A stretch of 64,000 nucleotides of DNA from Aneurinibacillus thermoaerophilus (GCF_900099925.1 NZ_FNDE01000005.1:62001-126000); one strand, 5' to 3'. Positions 50,144 through 59,971 are shown, numbered from the stretch's first letter. The notes: generated from the letters alone by a model not told the origin. Numbers and translations: made by a program.

Positions 50144-51835
50144 GTGCATTCTGAATTTATACTCACAGTAAACGATGTATTAAAGCGCCCCCTATTTCAA
50201 GAAGCACGCATCATTGCCGGAAAACACGGGTTGCATCGCCGTATCCGCTGGGTTCATATTCTTGAAACCTCTCATTTTGACACCCTAATTCACGGAGAAG
50301 AAATGATTCTGGCAACCGGCATTGGTTTTCAATCGGATGGACAACGTTTCGCATCCTATCTGCAAAAATTAATAGACGCGAACGTCTCCTGCTTATGTTT
50401 AGAAATCGGGCAATACGTAGAGTCCGTTCCTGACGAGATGATTAAGCTTGCCAACAAGCATAACTTTCCGCTGATTATCTTTCTGAAAACGGTCCGCTTT
50501 GTGGATATCACGCAGGATTTGCACCCGTTAATCATTAATCGCCATTATCAAATGCTACAAAAGCTTGAAAGTGTTTCAAGGGAATTTCACCGTCTATCCC
50601 TTACTTCTCAAGGTGCTTTGAATGTTTTAAAATTGCTGCACGACAGTACGAAAACGCAAATCGTTTACCTCCCAACCCAAGGAAAGCCGGTTTTTATACC
50701 CACCTTGGAGCCGATTGCCCAAAATGATTGGCTGACTTTTCTTTATGGACATTTGCAAAAATTATGCCAGCATCCTTTCAATCTATCTTCTTATCGTTTA
50801 AAAAAGGAAGACAAAACCATGCTTCTACAGCCTGTAGGTGCCATGGGACAAGTCTGGGCATTAATCGCGATGGCGAGCAAACAAGAGCCGAGCGAATATC
50901 ATGATTTGTTATTGGATTCGGCCTCTCTTTCTATCGCCCAGGATTTATTACGAAAGCGTTATATGGAAGAGCGAAAACTCCATGCCGAAAATTTGTGGGT
51001 GAATGATTTATTGCACAATCGACTCAACGAGGAAGAGCATATCAAAACACTTATTGGCCCGGATTACAACAAACTCAACAAAATGAACTACTGGGTTTGC
51101 TTATTTGAAATTGAGCACATTCCCAATGAGAAGGAAAGCATTTCAGAGGAATCGCTTGAATCGATAGGGTTCCATCTTTCTTTGCTATTGCGTTCCGCTT
51201 TTGAACAGCATGCCTTTCGTCCATTCATCACTCTTAAAAATAACCAGCTTGTAGTCATGGCCCTTGATTTGACATCATTCGGGCAATCAAAGAAAAAACT
51301 CCAAACCAAAGAAAGACTACAACAAGTATTAGACTATATCAAAGAGGCAAACGCAAACCAAAAAATCGGCCATTTTCATCTGCGCATCGGAGTCGGACAA
51401 TCTTATCGCCAGTTTAAAAATGCGCATCTCAGTTACCAGGAAGCAACGCAGGCGCTTTTGCTGTACCCTTATTATCAAAAGCCGCTAATTTTTTATGATG
51501 AACTGGGCGTGTTTCAGTTGCTTATTCATCTTCAGGAAGGTAATATTCTTGAATCATTTGTGCATCGTTACCTCGGCCCATTAATTGAAGAAGATCGGCT
51601 TAAAGGAAGCGATCTCCTTTACACGTTGAAGGTATATCTAGAAAACAACGGCTCAAAAAAGCTTGCGGCCGAAAAACTTTATATCGTTAGACAGTCTCTC
51701 TATTATCGACTAGAAAAAATCAAAGAACTGCTTGGACAAGATTTTATGTCTCCAGAAAACCAGTTGGCGCTCCAATTGGCGCTGCGCGCATATAAGTTGC
51801 TATACCCGGATAAATCAGGCGATATCACAACATAG
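50144..51835 (+). CDS. PucR family transcriptional regulator
   Basis: A 563-residue activator. The N-terminal PucR purine-catabolism-type domain starts LTVNDVLKRPLFQEARIIAG and includes RRIRWVHILETSHFDTLIHG. The C-terminal PucR helix-turn-helix is LKVYLENNGSKKLAAEKLYI, then VRQSLYYRLEKIKELLG. Between them lies a GGDEF-like central region. It starts with GTG 50144 after GGGGATG. Divergent from mmsA and the aminotransferase, it probably activates them in response to a degradation intermediate. No purine genes are nearby, so the family name should not be taken as function. Confidence 0.9.
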   Translation: MHSEFILTVNDVLKRPLFQEARIIAGKHGLHRRIRWVHILETSHFDTLIHGEEMILATGIGFQSDGQRFASYLQKLIDANVSCLCLEIGQYVESVPDEMIKLANKHNFPLIIFLKTVRFVDITQDLHPLIINRHYQMLQKLESVSREFHRLSLTSQGALNVLKLLHDSTKTQIVYLPTQGKPVFIPTLEPIAQNDWLTFLYGHLQKLCQHPFNLSSYRLKKEDKTMLLQPVGAMGQVWALIAMASKQEPSEYHDLLLDSASLSIAQDLLRKRYMEERKLHAENLWVNDLLHNRLNEEEHIKTLIGPDYNKLNKMNYWVCLFEIEHIPNEKESISEESLESIGFHLSLLLRSAFEQHAFRPFITLKNNQLVVMALDLTSFGQSKKKLQTKERLQQVLDYIKEANANQKIGHFHLRIGVGQSYRQFKNAHLSYQEATQALLLYPYYQKPLIFYDELGVFQLLIHLQEGNILESFVHRYLGPLIEEDRLKGSDLLYTLKVYLENNGSKKLAAEKLYIVRQSLYYRLEKIKELLGQDFMSPENQLALQLALRAYKLLYPDKSGDITT

Positions 51836-51846
51836 TCGCCACATGA

Positions 51847-51884
51847 AGAAAAGGAACTGAATGCTTAAAACGTCAGTTCCTTCA
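51847..51884. terminator. convergent terminator after the PucR gene
   Basis: AAGGAACTGA (51851-51860) and TCAGTTCCTT (51873-51882) form a 10-bp stem with T/A tracts nearby, between the converging PucR and DUF2935 genes. Confidence 0.75.
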
Positions 51885-51898
51885 TCCCTTTTGTTCTC

Positions 51899-52333
51899 CT
51901 ACGTATACGCATAATGGCCCAGCAATGCTTCCGCGATTCCAATAAAGTATTCGGACTCGCGACGAATATGATTCAAAACCGTGACTGCAGTCGGGTTATT
52001 TTTTAATGCACTACTTTCCGTTCCCAGTTGATTTAATAACTGAACAAACTGATGGCTCTGTCCGAGCGCACAGCATACGAGCTGCATGATTTCATTGTAT
52101 ACCATCGAATCTACACGATGACCTAATCTAACGACTCGTTCAATATATCTGACAAAAGCGGCTTGCGTTTGTGAAAAAGCCTGTTCCCAACCCTGGAGCG
52201 CCTGAACAAAAACAGGCTCCAGATTCGGTACCAAAGCGCGAATCACCTGTGTATGTTCTGCTTCCTGTAGTTTCCAAAATTCGCCTTCATCCAGAATCCG
52301 GAGCGGCATTTTTTCTCCATAATAAAATTGCAT
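51899..52333 (-). CDS. DUF2935 family protein (hemerythrin-like helical bundle)
   Basis: A 144-residue soluble helical protein. GEFWKLQEAEHTQVIRALVP near residue 17 supplies the early Glu/His pair, and HIRRESEYFIGIAEALLG near residue 122 the late Glu, as in DUF2935 proteins of bacilli, which have a di-metal ferritin/hemerythrin-like bundle. It is about half the length of two-domain members, so only one bundle is present. GGAGGAG precedes the ATG. It stands alone, facing a small zinc-binding ORF on the other strand. Function unknown. Confidence 0.7.
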   Translation of the reverse strand: MQFYYGEKMPLRILDEGEFWKLQEAEHTQVIRALVPNLEPVFVQALQGWEQAFSQTQAAFVRYIERVVRLGHRVDSMVYNEIMQLVCCALGQSHQFVQLLNQLGTESSALKNNPTAVTVLNHIRRESEYFIGIAEALLGHYAYT

Positions 52334-52552
52334 CGTGTCAACTCCTCCTGTATGAAAATGTGGCCCTGATTAACATATGTAGGCAAAACAGAAATGGTGA
52401 ATATCTTCTCCAGAACGCACCCCGAATAGCCATCATCCTACACAAAAATCTTGAAAAATATGGATATCTGCATTCCTCCTCATTATTTTCTGTTCCATAT
52501 AAAAAAATAAAGGTAGCCATAAATTTCGCAGGACAAATGAAGGAGGTACACA

Positions 52553-52690
52553 ATGGCTGATACATGTTATTATTGCGGTCATGATATGCAAAATGCCCAT
52601 TGCGTTACTTTTTATGATTCCAATACTGAACGCAATGAACTTCTGTGTGACGAATGTTATGCCGAATGGCTGGAATCCACAAAAGGTTGA
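52553..52690 (+). CDS. 45-residue zinc-ribbon-like small protein
   Basis: ATG 52553 has GGAGG 6 nt upstream and the frame ends at TGA 52688-52690. The product has two CxxC knuckles, TCYYCGHDM at the start and LLCDECYAEW near the end, separated by about 28 residues with a His and a further Cys between them. The layout is that of a compact treble-clef or ribbon zinc finger. No family was recognised. Divergent from DUF2935 across a 219-bp gap. A hairpin AACGGACTG/CAGTCCGTT lies 82 bp downstream. The case rests on the ribosome site and the ordered Cys pairs. Confidence 0.6.
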   Translation: MADTCYYCGHDMQNAHCVTFYDSNTERNELLCDECYAEWLESTKG

Positions 52691-53102
52691 CGCTTCTCAC
52701 AATCTAATGTTAGAAATTTCACAGTGCTGGATGATCAATTTTTTGCACGGAAGCATCAAGCAAAACATACAAACGGACTGCCTGATCGGACAGTCCGTTA
52801 TCCTATCGTTTGAAAAAAAATGAAGCTTATATATACCAAATAGTAACAAATATGAATTCCGTTGTTTTTACTCTATAAAAAATAAATGTCATAACCAGGA
52901 GGTCTACAAATGCCAAAAGGTGGGGCTTTAACATAATCATCGACACCCCATGCTTAACCTTGAGAAATATGGAGCGACCAGGTGAAAATCCCCCATACGC
53001 TAATGCCAACTAACATGAACAAAAGAAATAAGTCTCTATATGTATGTACCGTTTCATACCAAAGAGGCTGGCTCATAACTTTTGAGACAGCTCTACTTGC
53101 TT
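52691..53102. other. non-coding stretch with IS-end repeat
   Basis: Contains a hairpin at 52772-52799 (AACGGACTG/CAGTCCGTT) and an 8-codon frame at 52910 (MPKGGALT) with AGGAGG upstream that ends too soon to be a gene. The right part (53037-53092) repeats the right half of the element at 41637-41774. No larger frame was found. Confidence 0.5.
53037..53092. repeat. second copy of the IS-end repeat
   Basis: Matches 41717-41774 over about 56 bp with a handful of differences. It includes the shared cores CGTTTCATACCAAAG and ACTTTTGAGACAGC. It lies just after the chemoreceptor gene end, where its hairpin could act as a terminator. Confidence 0.7.
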
Positions 53103-54809
53103 TTATTCTAACGACTTTAACAAATCATCAATGTACGATAACACTTCCTCAGAGGCTTTAGAAAGTAAGCGCAAATGGTTTTCGGCTTGAAGAATATTTC
53201 CATTCTTATACGATTCCGCAGCTAATCGTGCCTGTTCATGTACCTGTTGATGTGGAACATCTAATAAATTAAAACTTTTATAACTCTCCAATCTTTCACG
53301 GGTCGTAGCATCAAAATACCATTTACCCAGTCTACAAACCTTATGAGAAGACACATCTTCCGGACGTACTATCTCATATCCAAGAATCATATTGTAAATA
53401 CGCCATTTCCATAAAATATGGTCTGTCTTTGCTAGCTGTAATAATGCCCTGGTAGACAACTTAATATTATTATGGAACACTTCTGTTCGTAATAACTCTG
53501 TCATTTTACTAAGTTCATATACAGTTTTCCCTGTATCCTTTCCTAACTCTTCAATCTCTTCTGCAAGCTTGCTAATGGATACCATGCGTTGCGAAATTTC
53601 ATCTACAGAAGCTGCTTGTTGTTGGGAAATCGCTGCCGTATGGCTGGTTGCCTCATTAATTTGCTGAATATCTTCCGTAATTTCCGTTAAAATAGGAAGA
53701 GCCAATTCAGCCTCATCAACTCCTTTTTTAATCGATTCAGCAGTTATCGCGACAGTATTCGATACATCTGAAGAAAACACTTTTAAATTTTCTACACTCA
53801 CATGAACCTGATGTAAGGAATCAACCGTACTTTCTGCAAGTTTTCGTACCTCATCGGCCACTACCGCAAATCCACGTCCATACTCCCCTGCTCGGGCTGC
53901 TTCAATCGAAGCATTTAATGCAAGTAAATTGGTCTGATCGGCAATCCCTCGAATAATTTCAACAACATTGACGATAGAAGAAACATGATTTTGTAGGGAA
54001 GAAAATTTATCGACAATGCTTTCAAATGTTTCTCCTGTATGCACAATATCGTTAAGTGCCTTTTCAATTACCTGTTTTCCTTCTGTCGCTTTCGATACGG
54101 CCGTTTTGGTTTTTTCTGCTACAGATGCAGCATTATTTGCAACTTCTATAATTGAAGCCTTCATTTCTTCCGTTGCCGCAGTGACAGTTTGTATATCCGA
54201 ATTTTGCAAATCAAGCTGCCTCACTAGCTCTTTAATTTGCATAACTTCGGAATTTTTATCCATCAATCGTGCAATTCCTTCGGCTACCTGTTCAATAATC
54301 TTTTCTGTATACACCTCAATTAATATTTGATGTTCGATATTAATAGCACGCTGCAAAGCTTCTGCTAATTGCAAATATGTTGATGGCAAAATTGTTTTTT
54401 TAGAGAATAAAGACATTTGCAAAAAGAAATGTAGTTGATTGAAAGCCACAATTAGCTTTCCTATATTATAACGTCTTATCCGCAGTTCATTAAAAAAAGG
54501 AATAATTTTATCTACGTACTCTTTATCCCTTTTTTCGTTAAAGAAAATATAGAGGTATCGTTTGATTTCCTCGCTATGAATCTCCTGTTCCCCTTCTTCC
54601 TTCAACTCGATAAGATATTTATGAAAAAGATCAGCGGCTTCTGAGATTGATTCCTGTACTATTTCCCTCACTTGAAACAGAGTATTTTCATCTTCTTCTG
54701 TAAAATGATTGTAGGCAAGTGTATCTTTAAATCTTCCCTTAAACTCGATGTTAGTTCCTCTTTCTATAAGTTTCAGCGCAGAAATTTGAGGGCGGATATG
54801 TTTAAACAT
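53103..54809 (-). CDS. globin-domain methyl-accepting chemotaxis protein with C-terminal CZB domain
   Basis: A soluble 568-residue chemoreceptor with no membrane helices. Residues 1-175 form a protoglobin-like domain as in HemAT. The signalling domain occupies roughly 200-430 with the hairpin tip [20 protein letters not shown] and [16 protein letters not shown]. The C-terminus (about 445-555) is a chemoreceptor zinc-binding (CZB) domain: [26 protein letters not shown], and VPHQQVHEQ. HemAT-type sensors bind O2 at haem through a proximal His in the R-I-x-x-x-H context; here that segment reads [15 protein letters not shown] with Asn at the aligned position, so haem binding is doubtful. Single gene with GGAGG upstream. 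Confidence 0.88.
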   Translation of the reverse strand: MFKHIRPQISALKLIERGTNIEFKGRFKDTLAYNHFTEEDENTLFQVREIVQESISEAADLFHKYLIELKEEGEQEIHSEEIKRYLYIFFNEKRDKEYVDKIIPFFNELRIRRYNIGKLIVAFNQLHFFLQMSLFSKKTILPSTYLQLAEALQRAINIEHQILIEVYTEKIIEQVAEGIARLMDKNSEVMQIKELVRQLDLQNSDIQTVTAATEEMKASIIEVANNAASVAEKTKTAVSKATEGKQVIEKALNDIVHTGETFESIVDKFSSLQNHVSSIVNVVEIIRGIADQTNLLALNASIEAARAGEYGRGFAVVADEVRKLAESTVDSLHQVHVSVENLKVFSSDVSNTVAITAESIKKGVDEAELALPILTEITEDIQQINEATSHTAAISQQQAASVDEISQRMVSISKLAEEIEELGKDTGKTVYELSKMTELLRTEVFHNNIKLSTRALLQLAKTDHILWKWRIYNMILGYEIVRPEDVSSHKVCRLGKWYFDATTRERLESYKSFNLLDVPHQQVHEQARLAAESYKNGNILQAENHLRLLSKASEEVLSYIDDLLKSLE

Positions 54810-55049
54810 AAAATTCCTCCTTTATACTGTTAACCTACACGAAACATTTTAGCAAGGATTACCAATTAGTTCAACCGTATCATTTTTTGTCTTTGTTTAT
54901 AGTCATATTATACTAAAATAAATAGTTTATTATTCCTATTTATAAAATCATAAACATACTACACAGCCTAAATTGACTAAAATGATATGCATCACAAAAC
55001 AAATAATAAAGATAAAAATCAGAGGAACGAATGAAATGTGTCCACTAAA

Positions 55050-55083
55050 TAAAAAAAAGACCTGAATTGCATCAGATCTTCTT
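55050..55083 (-). terminator. terminator after the 55-kb regulator gene
   Basis: AAGACCTGA (55057-55065) and TCAGATCTT (55072-55080) pair with one mismatch and are followed on the minus strand by TTTTTTT. The rest of 54810-55049 is AT-rich promoter region for the chemoreceptor gene; no gene seen. Confidence 0.75.
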
Positions 55084-55128
55084 CACTGAATTGAAAGCGA
55101 AATAATAGCTGAGCGGCTATGGCGGCAA

Positions 55129-56427
55129 CTAGAAGTTCATTTTATAAATTGAGCGTGGTCTTCCTTTTTGATAAGGCTGTTCTTCACCAGATATTTCTGC
55201 ATAATTCTTCTCTACAAGTATTTTTAACATTCTCTCCGCACTGCGCCTGCTTAACTGCAAGTAATCAGCCAGATCATTCGCGGAAAAACCATGATTGTGA
55301 CGCAGATTGGTAAAATTCACTATTTTTGATATACTTGAAACACTAATACCGGTTTTTTTAGCTATTGCAAGAATACGCTCATCCTGACTCTGCAGCTCAA
55401 ACATTTTTGTTATCTTTTTATTTAATGGCCCAATTACTTTCTTTTCTTCCGTTACAATAAAAACACTGTGTTCGTTCAGTTTTTTTGCATGATACAAGCC
55501 AATTTGCGCATGTTCCTCTGCTTCTGTCACCGTAATACCGAAACCAAAACCAAAGTTGATGTTCACATCTTTCATTTCTTTTACATGATTCAATAAAGGA
55601 AATACACGGTATCGATCCGTTAGCTGTTCAACACCGCCCCTTGTTCCATAAATCATAAACGTGCGTTCATCGACCGTTTTAACAGACGCATTCATCTTTC
55701 GAGCGAACTCTGTAAGAAATCCAAATATAGTAGCTTTTAATTCTTTTACATCATAATGATCCTGATCATGTTGATCAGCTATTTGAACGATTCCAACCGC
55801 AATTTGTGAAGATTTACTTAGTAAAAGCTCTCCTATTGTTACAGCTTGTTCAAGTGTAGCGATCATATTTTTTCGTGGGATCATCATACGAAGGCTTGGA
55901 ATATTTAGTTTCTGCAGTTCATTGTAAACAGACTGCACGCTTGTCAAAACAAATGAAGTTTCACCTTTCTTCCAAAAATCGTAATGAAATTGAACGATCT
56001 CATCTGTATACCTATGTTGATTCATTTTGTCTTCAAACTCTTTAATAAAAATTGACGTAGTGTCTAGTCCCAATTCATGAAATATATTATAGACCACTTC
56101 TTTTTTTGGAATATCAATAGAAAGCTTTGACGGATAAATACCGAAAGCATGCTGTATATGATATAAAGACAAAGAAAAGGCCAGTTCGTCAAAGGGAATG
56201 TAAACAGCATGCAAATTGTACTCCTCAATTTTACCTTTTGCCATATAATAAGGAATGGGACCTGTGAAAAAAAGAACCGTACAGCCCTTTGCTTTTTCAA
56301 CAAGTTTCAAACTTTCCTCAGGTTTTTCATAAATGAAAGGTTTAATACCGATACGTTCATTCTGATTTAAACGGATGATTTCATGAACCATTTTTTCAGA
56401 ACCGATCACTGCAATATGAACAACCAT
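55129..56427 (-). CDS. transcriptional regulator with a C-terminal helix-turn-helix
   Basis: About 432 residues, family not recognised by name. The N-terminus (MVVHIAVIGSEKMVHEIIRL) looks like a response-element fold. The middle (about 190-330) has KATIFGFLTEFARKMNAS and NFGFGFGITVTEAEEHAQIG, resembling degenerate GGDEF/cyclase-like sensor domains. The C-terminus is a winged helix: FSANDLADYLQLSRRSAERM, then EKNYAEISGEEQPYQKGRPR. It is the last gene after the epimerase operon (124-bp gap), so it probably controls that operon, perhaps through the 24-bp repeats at 61.1 kb. ATG 56427 follows GGAGG; the frame opens at TTG 56448. Confidence 0.7.
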   Translation of the reverse strand: MVVHIAVIGSEKMVHEIIRLNQNERIGIKPFIYEKPEESLKLVEKAKGCTVLFFTGPIPYYMAKGKIEEYNLHAVYIPFDELAFSLSLYHIQHAFGIYPSKLSIDIPKKEVVYNIFHELGLDTTSIFIKEFEDKMNQHRYTDEIVQFHYDFWKKGETSFVLTSVQSVYNELQKLNIPSLRMMIPRKNMIATLEQAVTIGELLLSKSSQIAVGIVQIADQHDQDHYDVKELKATIFGFLTEFARKMNASVKTVDERTFMIYGTRGGVEQLTDRYRVFPLLNHVKEMKDVNINFGFGFGITVTEAEEHAQIGLYHAKKLNEHSVFIVTEEKKVIGPLNKKITKMFELQSQDERILAIAKKTGISVSSISKIVNFTNLRHNHGFSANDLADYLQLSRRSAERMLKILVEKNYAEISGEEQPYQKGRPRSIYKMNF

Positions 56428-56572
56428 TTTATCCTCCAACGGTAACAAAAATCATAAGAAATTGTTTAACATAAAATTCGCTTTTTCGATTCTGTACAAA
56501 AAACTTTATATTTAATATTAAACCGCTGAAAAATTACAAAATCAAATAAAAGTTTCCCTTTCCCTTTGGTTC

Positions 56573-57364
56573 TTATGCACGCAAGTAATCAAAAACAAGT
56601 TTTCCCACTTGAGCGATCACCCGTTGGCCAGAAGCATTATCAGACAGTTCTGTTGTTAAAACAGCTACATAAGCATACTTTCCATTAAAACAGAAAATGC
56701 CAGCATCATGTTCGGTTCCTGGAAGTTCTCCCGTTTTATGAGCAAGAGTAGCATGAAGGGAAAAACCGCCTGTAATCAAGGCAGGCAATTTTGTATGAAA
56801 CTGTTGGTTTAAAAGAGTATCATAAACAGCTTTTTTGTTTTCTTCATTTAATATACTTCCTTCTACTATCTCCTTCAAAAAGCGAACGATATCACTGGCC
56901 GATGTCATATTATCCTTACCTCGTTTGACCGCCTCATGATCCATCATCATCCGTACCAAAACGGTTTGTCCACAGTTTAAATCAGCCGCTAACTGATTCA
57001 CAGTATCCATGCCAACATTGCGAATGACCATGTTGGTTGCCGTATTATCAGAAATCATGATCATAAGCGAAATCAGATCTTTTAATGTTAAGCGGAGTTC
57101 AGGTGAAAGATGAGAAAGAACGCCCATCCCTCCTACCCTATCTTCGGGTAGGAAGGAATATTCACTGAACAAGTTCAATTTACCTTCTTGTGCTTGACGA
57201 TATGCTGCAATCATGATTGGAATTTTAATCAAACTTGCAGACGGAAGCGGATCATTTGCATTAATCAAAATGTGGCCCTCATCTGTTTCAATGGCAACAC
57301 TTACTTTTCCATCGACTTGTGACACTATTCTCTCTACATCTCTTCTAAGTTTCTGCCAGTCCAT
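56573..57364 (-). CDS. cytosolic class A beta-lactamase-fold serine hydrolase
   Basis: A 263-residue serine hydrolase with the class A beta-lactamase motifs: SASLIKIPIMIAAYRQA (Ser-x-x-Lys near residue 43), ISDNTATNMVIRNVG (SDN near 105) and AHKTGELPGTEHDAG (KTG near 213). A DHEA segment near residue 145 may supply the Glu of the omega loop. Unlike secreted penicillinases it has no signal peptide, so it should act in the cytoplasm. GAGGTGG precedes the ATG. It is the fourth gene of an operon with an epimerase, an amidohydrolase and a permease, so it probably cleaves an imported amide or ester, possibly a lactam or D-amino acid compound. Antibiotic resistance is not the leading hypothesis. Confidence 0.85.
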   Translation of the reverse strand: MDWQKLRRDVERIVSQVDGKVSVAIETDEGHILINANDPLPSASLIKIPIMIAAYRQAQEGKLNLFSEYSFLPEDRVGGMGVLSHLSPELRLTLKDLISLMIMISDNTATNMVIRNVGMDTVNQLAADLNCGQTVLVRMMMDHEAVKRGKDNMTSASDIVRFLKEIVEGSILNEENKKAVYDTLLNQQFHTKLPALITGGFSLHATLAHKTGELPGTEHDAGIFCFNGKYAYVAVLTTELSDNASGQRVIAQVGKLVFDYLRA

Positions 57365-57392
57365 ATTAAGCCACCTCTTTATCCGTCATAGT

Positions 57393-58709
57393 TTACAAAA
57401 ATAACACACGTATAACAATAAATAAAACGACAATAATGGTTACAAACACCCCGAAGATAATTACATTCTTAAGATCTTTTGAGCGAGCAAGTCCCATTGC
57501 TCCTAAAGCATCTCCGGTCGGATACAAGAAGAACGGCATTTGTGAACCGACAAGTAGTGCCAACACCCAGACAGACATCGGAATATGCAAGTCCATGACA
57601 GTTGGAATGAACATCTTATGCATAAGAATGGAGTGTGCAACCGCTGCACCAGGAATACCCGCAATGTTTACGATCGTGCTTAATATCACCATTGTAGCTT
57701 GTCCGCCATTCTCTACATAAGGAAGAAGCAAGTTTTTAAGCGCTTCAAAACCTCCCATTTTTTCAGTAAAATAAATGAATGGCGTAAATAAAACAAATTG
57801 AATGAAGATCCACAGCAATGGTTTTGCACCTTCTACAAATGTATCAGCAATTTGATTCGGTGACATTCTGCCGGCAAGACCAGTTATAATGGCTGTTAAT
57901 AAAATGACGACAATCGTATACGTTGATCCGCCTTTAATCATGATACCGTATACAATAGATGCGATGAGCGTTACTAAAAAGGCAACTGTTGCCTGAGTTG
58001 TAATTTTTTTTTGTTTCAGCTCCACTTCCAGTTCTTTCTGATTGAAACCGCTTAAATCTTCTTCCGGATAAGAATGCTCAATAAGAGACTTCTTCAGAAT
58101 CATTTTTGAATAAACGAATGTGCATAACCATATAATGATGGCAACCGGAAGACCAGCATGCAAAAGCACTTGAGGATACGTTAATCCTGTCAATTCCATT
58201 AATGTAACTACTGGCGGAGTAAATGGTCCGATTAAAATCCCCGCCGCCGCTGCGCCGTGAAAAATAATTGCTACAACGCTCGATGATAATCCAGCCGCTG
58301 CCACTACCGGGATAAGTACGGGTGCAACAATGGCATTCGCACCTGCCAACGTTCCTAATAATGCAGCTAATAAAGATGATGCTATCATTGTGCTAATCAT
58401 TGCTTTATTGGGCGTATTAATGCCGACTTTATTCATAATAAAATACACAATATTACGGGCAACTCCTGTTTTTTCCGCAATTTTTCCAAGTCCGCCGCCC
58501 GCCAAAATAACCAGACCAATATAAGCGATAAAATCTGTCAGCCCGTTTTTCCCAATGACCTTTGCAACATCCATTAAACTTGCACCGCTCATAACCGCTC
58601 CAAAAATAATGGCACCGGAAATGGCAGCGATCGGATTCCATTTTCTGAATATTAGGATAATAAAAACGATAAGGGGGACAAGCCCCCAGAGCGAAGGGGA
58701 ATGAATCAT
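57393..58709 (-). CDS. GntP/CitMHS-type organic acid permease
   Basis: A 438-residue membrane protein with 11-12 helices. Features are FIAYIGLVILAGGGLGKIAE near residue 60, GTLAGANAIVAPVLIPVVAA, and the repeated late block IVNIAGIPGAAVAHSILMHK with FFLYPTGDALGAMGLARSKD. It belongs to the ion-transporter superfamily of H+ or Na+ symporters for gluconate, citrate and related acids. GGAGG precedes the ATG, and it lies between the M20 hydrolase gene (20-bp gap) and the serine hydrolase gene (28 bp). It should import the operon substrate. Which acid cannot be read from sequence. Confidence 0.85.
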   Translation of the reverse strand: MIHSPSLWGLVPLIVFIILIFRKWNPIAAISGAIIFGAVMSGASLMDVAKVIGKNGLTDFIAYIGLVILAGGGLGKIAEKTGVARNIVYFIMNKVGINTPNKAMISTMIASSLLAALLGTLAGANAIVAPVLIPVVAAAGLSSSVVAIIFHGAAAAGILIGPFTPPVVTLMELTGLTYPQVLLHAGLPVAIIIWLCTFVYSKMILKKSLIEHSYPEEDLSGFNQKELEVELKQKKITTQATVAFLVTLIASIVYGIMIKGGSTYTIVVILLTAIITGLAGRMSPNQIADTFVEGAKPLLWIFIQFVLFTPFIYFTEKMGGFEALKNLLLPYVENGGQATMVILSTIVNIAGIPGAAVAHSILMHKMFIPTVMDLHIPMSVWVLALLVGSQMPFFLYPTGDALGAMGLARSKDLKNVIIFGVFVTIIVVLFIVIRVLFL

Positions 58710-58729
58710 AAAAATCCTCCTTTTTTGTT

Positions 58730-59971
58730 TTAATCAAGTTGCTCATCTACGTTCAAAATAGCTTGAAGCATCACATTACTGGCAATTTCAATATCGTCCG
58801 GGGTACTATATTCTTGTGGACAATGGCTCTTTCCGTTGATACTTTTTACAAAAATCATCGCCGTTTTTGAAATATCAGCCATATGGCTTGCATCATGTCC
58901 GGCCATACTTGCCAATCTTACAATTGGCACATGACGTTCCTGTGCTGCCTTTTCAATACAAGCAACAATATCCATATCTAAATGAACAGGTTTTTGGTTA
59001 AGAATATTTTGCTCTTTAACGTCCACTTGACGTGCCTTTCTAATCTTTTTCCATTCCGCTTTAATATTGGCTACAAGCCGTTGAATATCTTCTTCCGTTT
59101 CTCCACGTACTTCGAGAATAAACTCTACTTTTCCCGGTATTATATTTGCTGCATTTGGAAAAACGTTAAACTTTCCAACCGTACAAACGGTATCTTTCGC
59201 GTCCTCTCTTCCAAGCTTTTCTGCTATGAGCACCATTTCTGCCGCTGCTGTAAGCGCATCAAAGCGATGTTCCATCATCGTCGTTCCGGCATGATTTGCC
59301 TGGCCGATAACAGTCACTTGATCGCGGTAAATACCGACAATTTTATCAACGGAAGCAACTGAAATATTTTGTTGCTCCAAACGTTTACCTTGTTCGATAT
59401 GAAGCTCAATAAAAGCTTTTTTGTCTTTCTTGGCTTGAGCCATTTCGGAAAAATACTCTAGGCCGCCGCCTGCTTTTTGAAAACAGTCGGCCAAACGTGT
59501 GCCTTTCGAATCTGTCACATCCATCAGGTGTTCAGGAAGTAATTTTCCAGTAAAACTGCGGCTGCCCATAGTGGACACATTAAAATCGTTTGGTTCCTCA
59601 GCGGTAAACGATACAATTTCAAGATCATGATTCAGCATGATATTATGGTCTTTTAATGTTCGAATGATTTCTTTTGCGACTAAGACACCTAAAGCACCAT
59701 CATATTTTCCCCCGTTAGGTACGGTGTCAAGATGAGAACCAATGACAATCGTTCCCTTTTTTCGACCATTTCCCTTCATCAACCCCCATATGTTAGAGGC
59801 ACCGTCCACTTTTACTTCAAGTCCGAGTTGTTTGAGTTCGTTAATAAATAAGTCCCTTACTTCAAAATCCGCTTCCGAAAAACTTGGTCTTGTTATGCCG
59901 TTGTTTGGATCTTTTCCATAACGTGCATACTTTTCTAAATCATTTTGCAGTCGTTCAATCGAGATGTTCAT
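58730..59971 (-). CDS. M20 family Zn-dependent amidohydrolase (HyuC/allantoate amidohydrolase type)
   Basis: A 413-residue metallohydrolase of the M20 carbamoylase branch (N-carbamoyl-L-amino acid hydrolase, allantoate amidohydrolase). Metal and catalytic motifs are IGSHLDTVPNGGKYDGALG near residue 77, SFTAEEPNDFNVSTMGSRS near 122, ELHIEQGKRLEQ near 193 and SMAGHDASHMADI near 360. These enzymes hydrolyse N-carbamoyl or N-acyl amino acids to free acids plus CO2 and NH3. Its ATG overlaps the epimerase stop by 4 nt (ATGA). In the operon it probably acts after the epimerase, but the acyl group is unknown. Confidence 0.9.
   Translation of the reverse strand: MNISIERLQNDLEKYARYGKDPNNGITRPSFSEADFEVRDLFINELKQLGLEVKVDGASNIWGLMKGNGRKKGTIVIGSHLDTVPNGGKYDGALGVLVAKEIIRTLKDHNIMLNHDLEIVSFTAEEPNDFNVSTMGSRSFTGKLLPEHLMDVTDSKGTRLADCFQKAGGGLEYFSEMAQAKKDKKAFIELHIEQGKRLEQQNISVASVDKIVGIYRDQVTVIGQANHAGTTMMEHRFDALTAAAEMVLIAEKLGREDAKDTVCTVGKFNVFPNAANIIPGKVEFILEVRGETEEDIQRLVANIKAEWKKIRKARQVDVKEQNILNQKPVHLDMDIVACIEKAAQERHVPIVRLASMAGHDASHMADISKTAMIFVKSINGKSHCPQEYSTPDDIEIASNVMLQAILNVDEQLD

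Noticed and set aside
56573-57364. Antibiotic-resistance beta-lactamase
   Set aside because: The fold motifs are present, but there is no signal peptide and the gene is embedded in a catabolic operon, so a resistance label is not supported.
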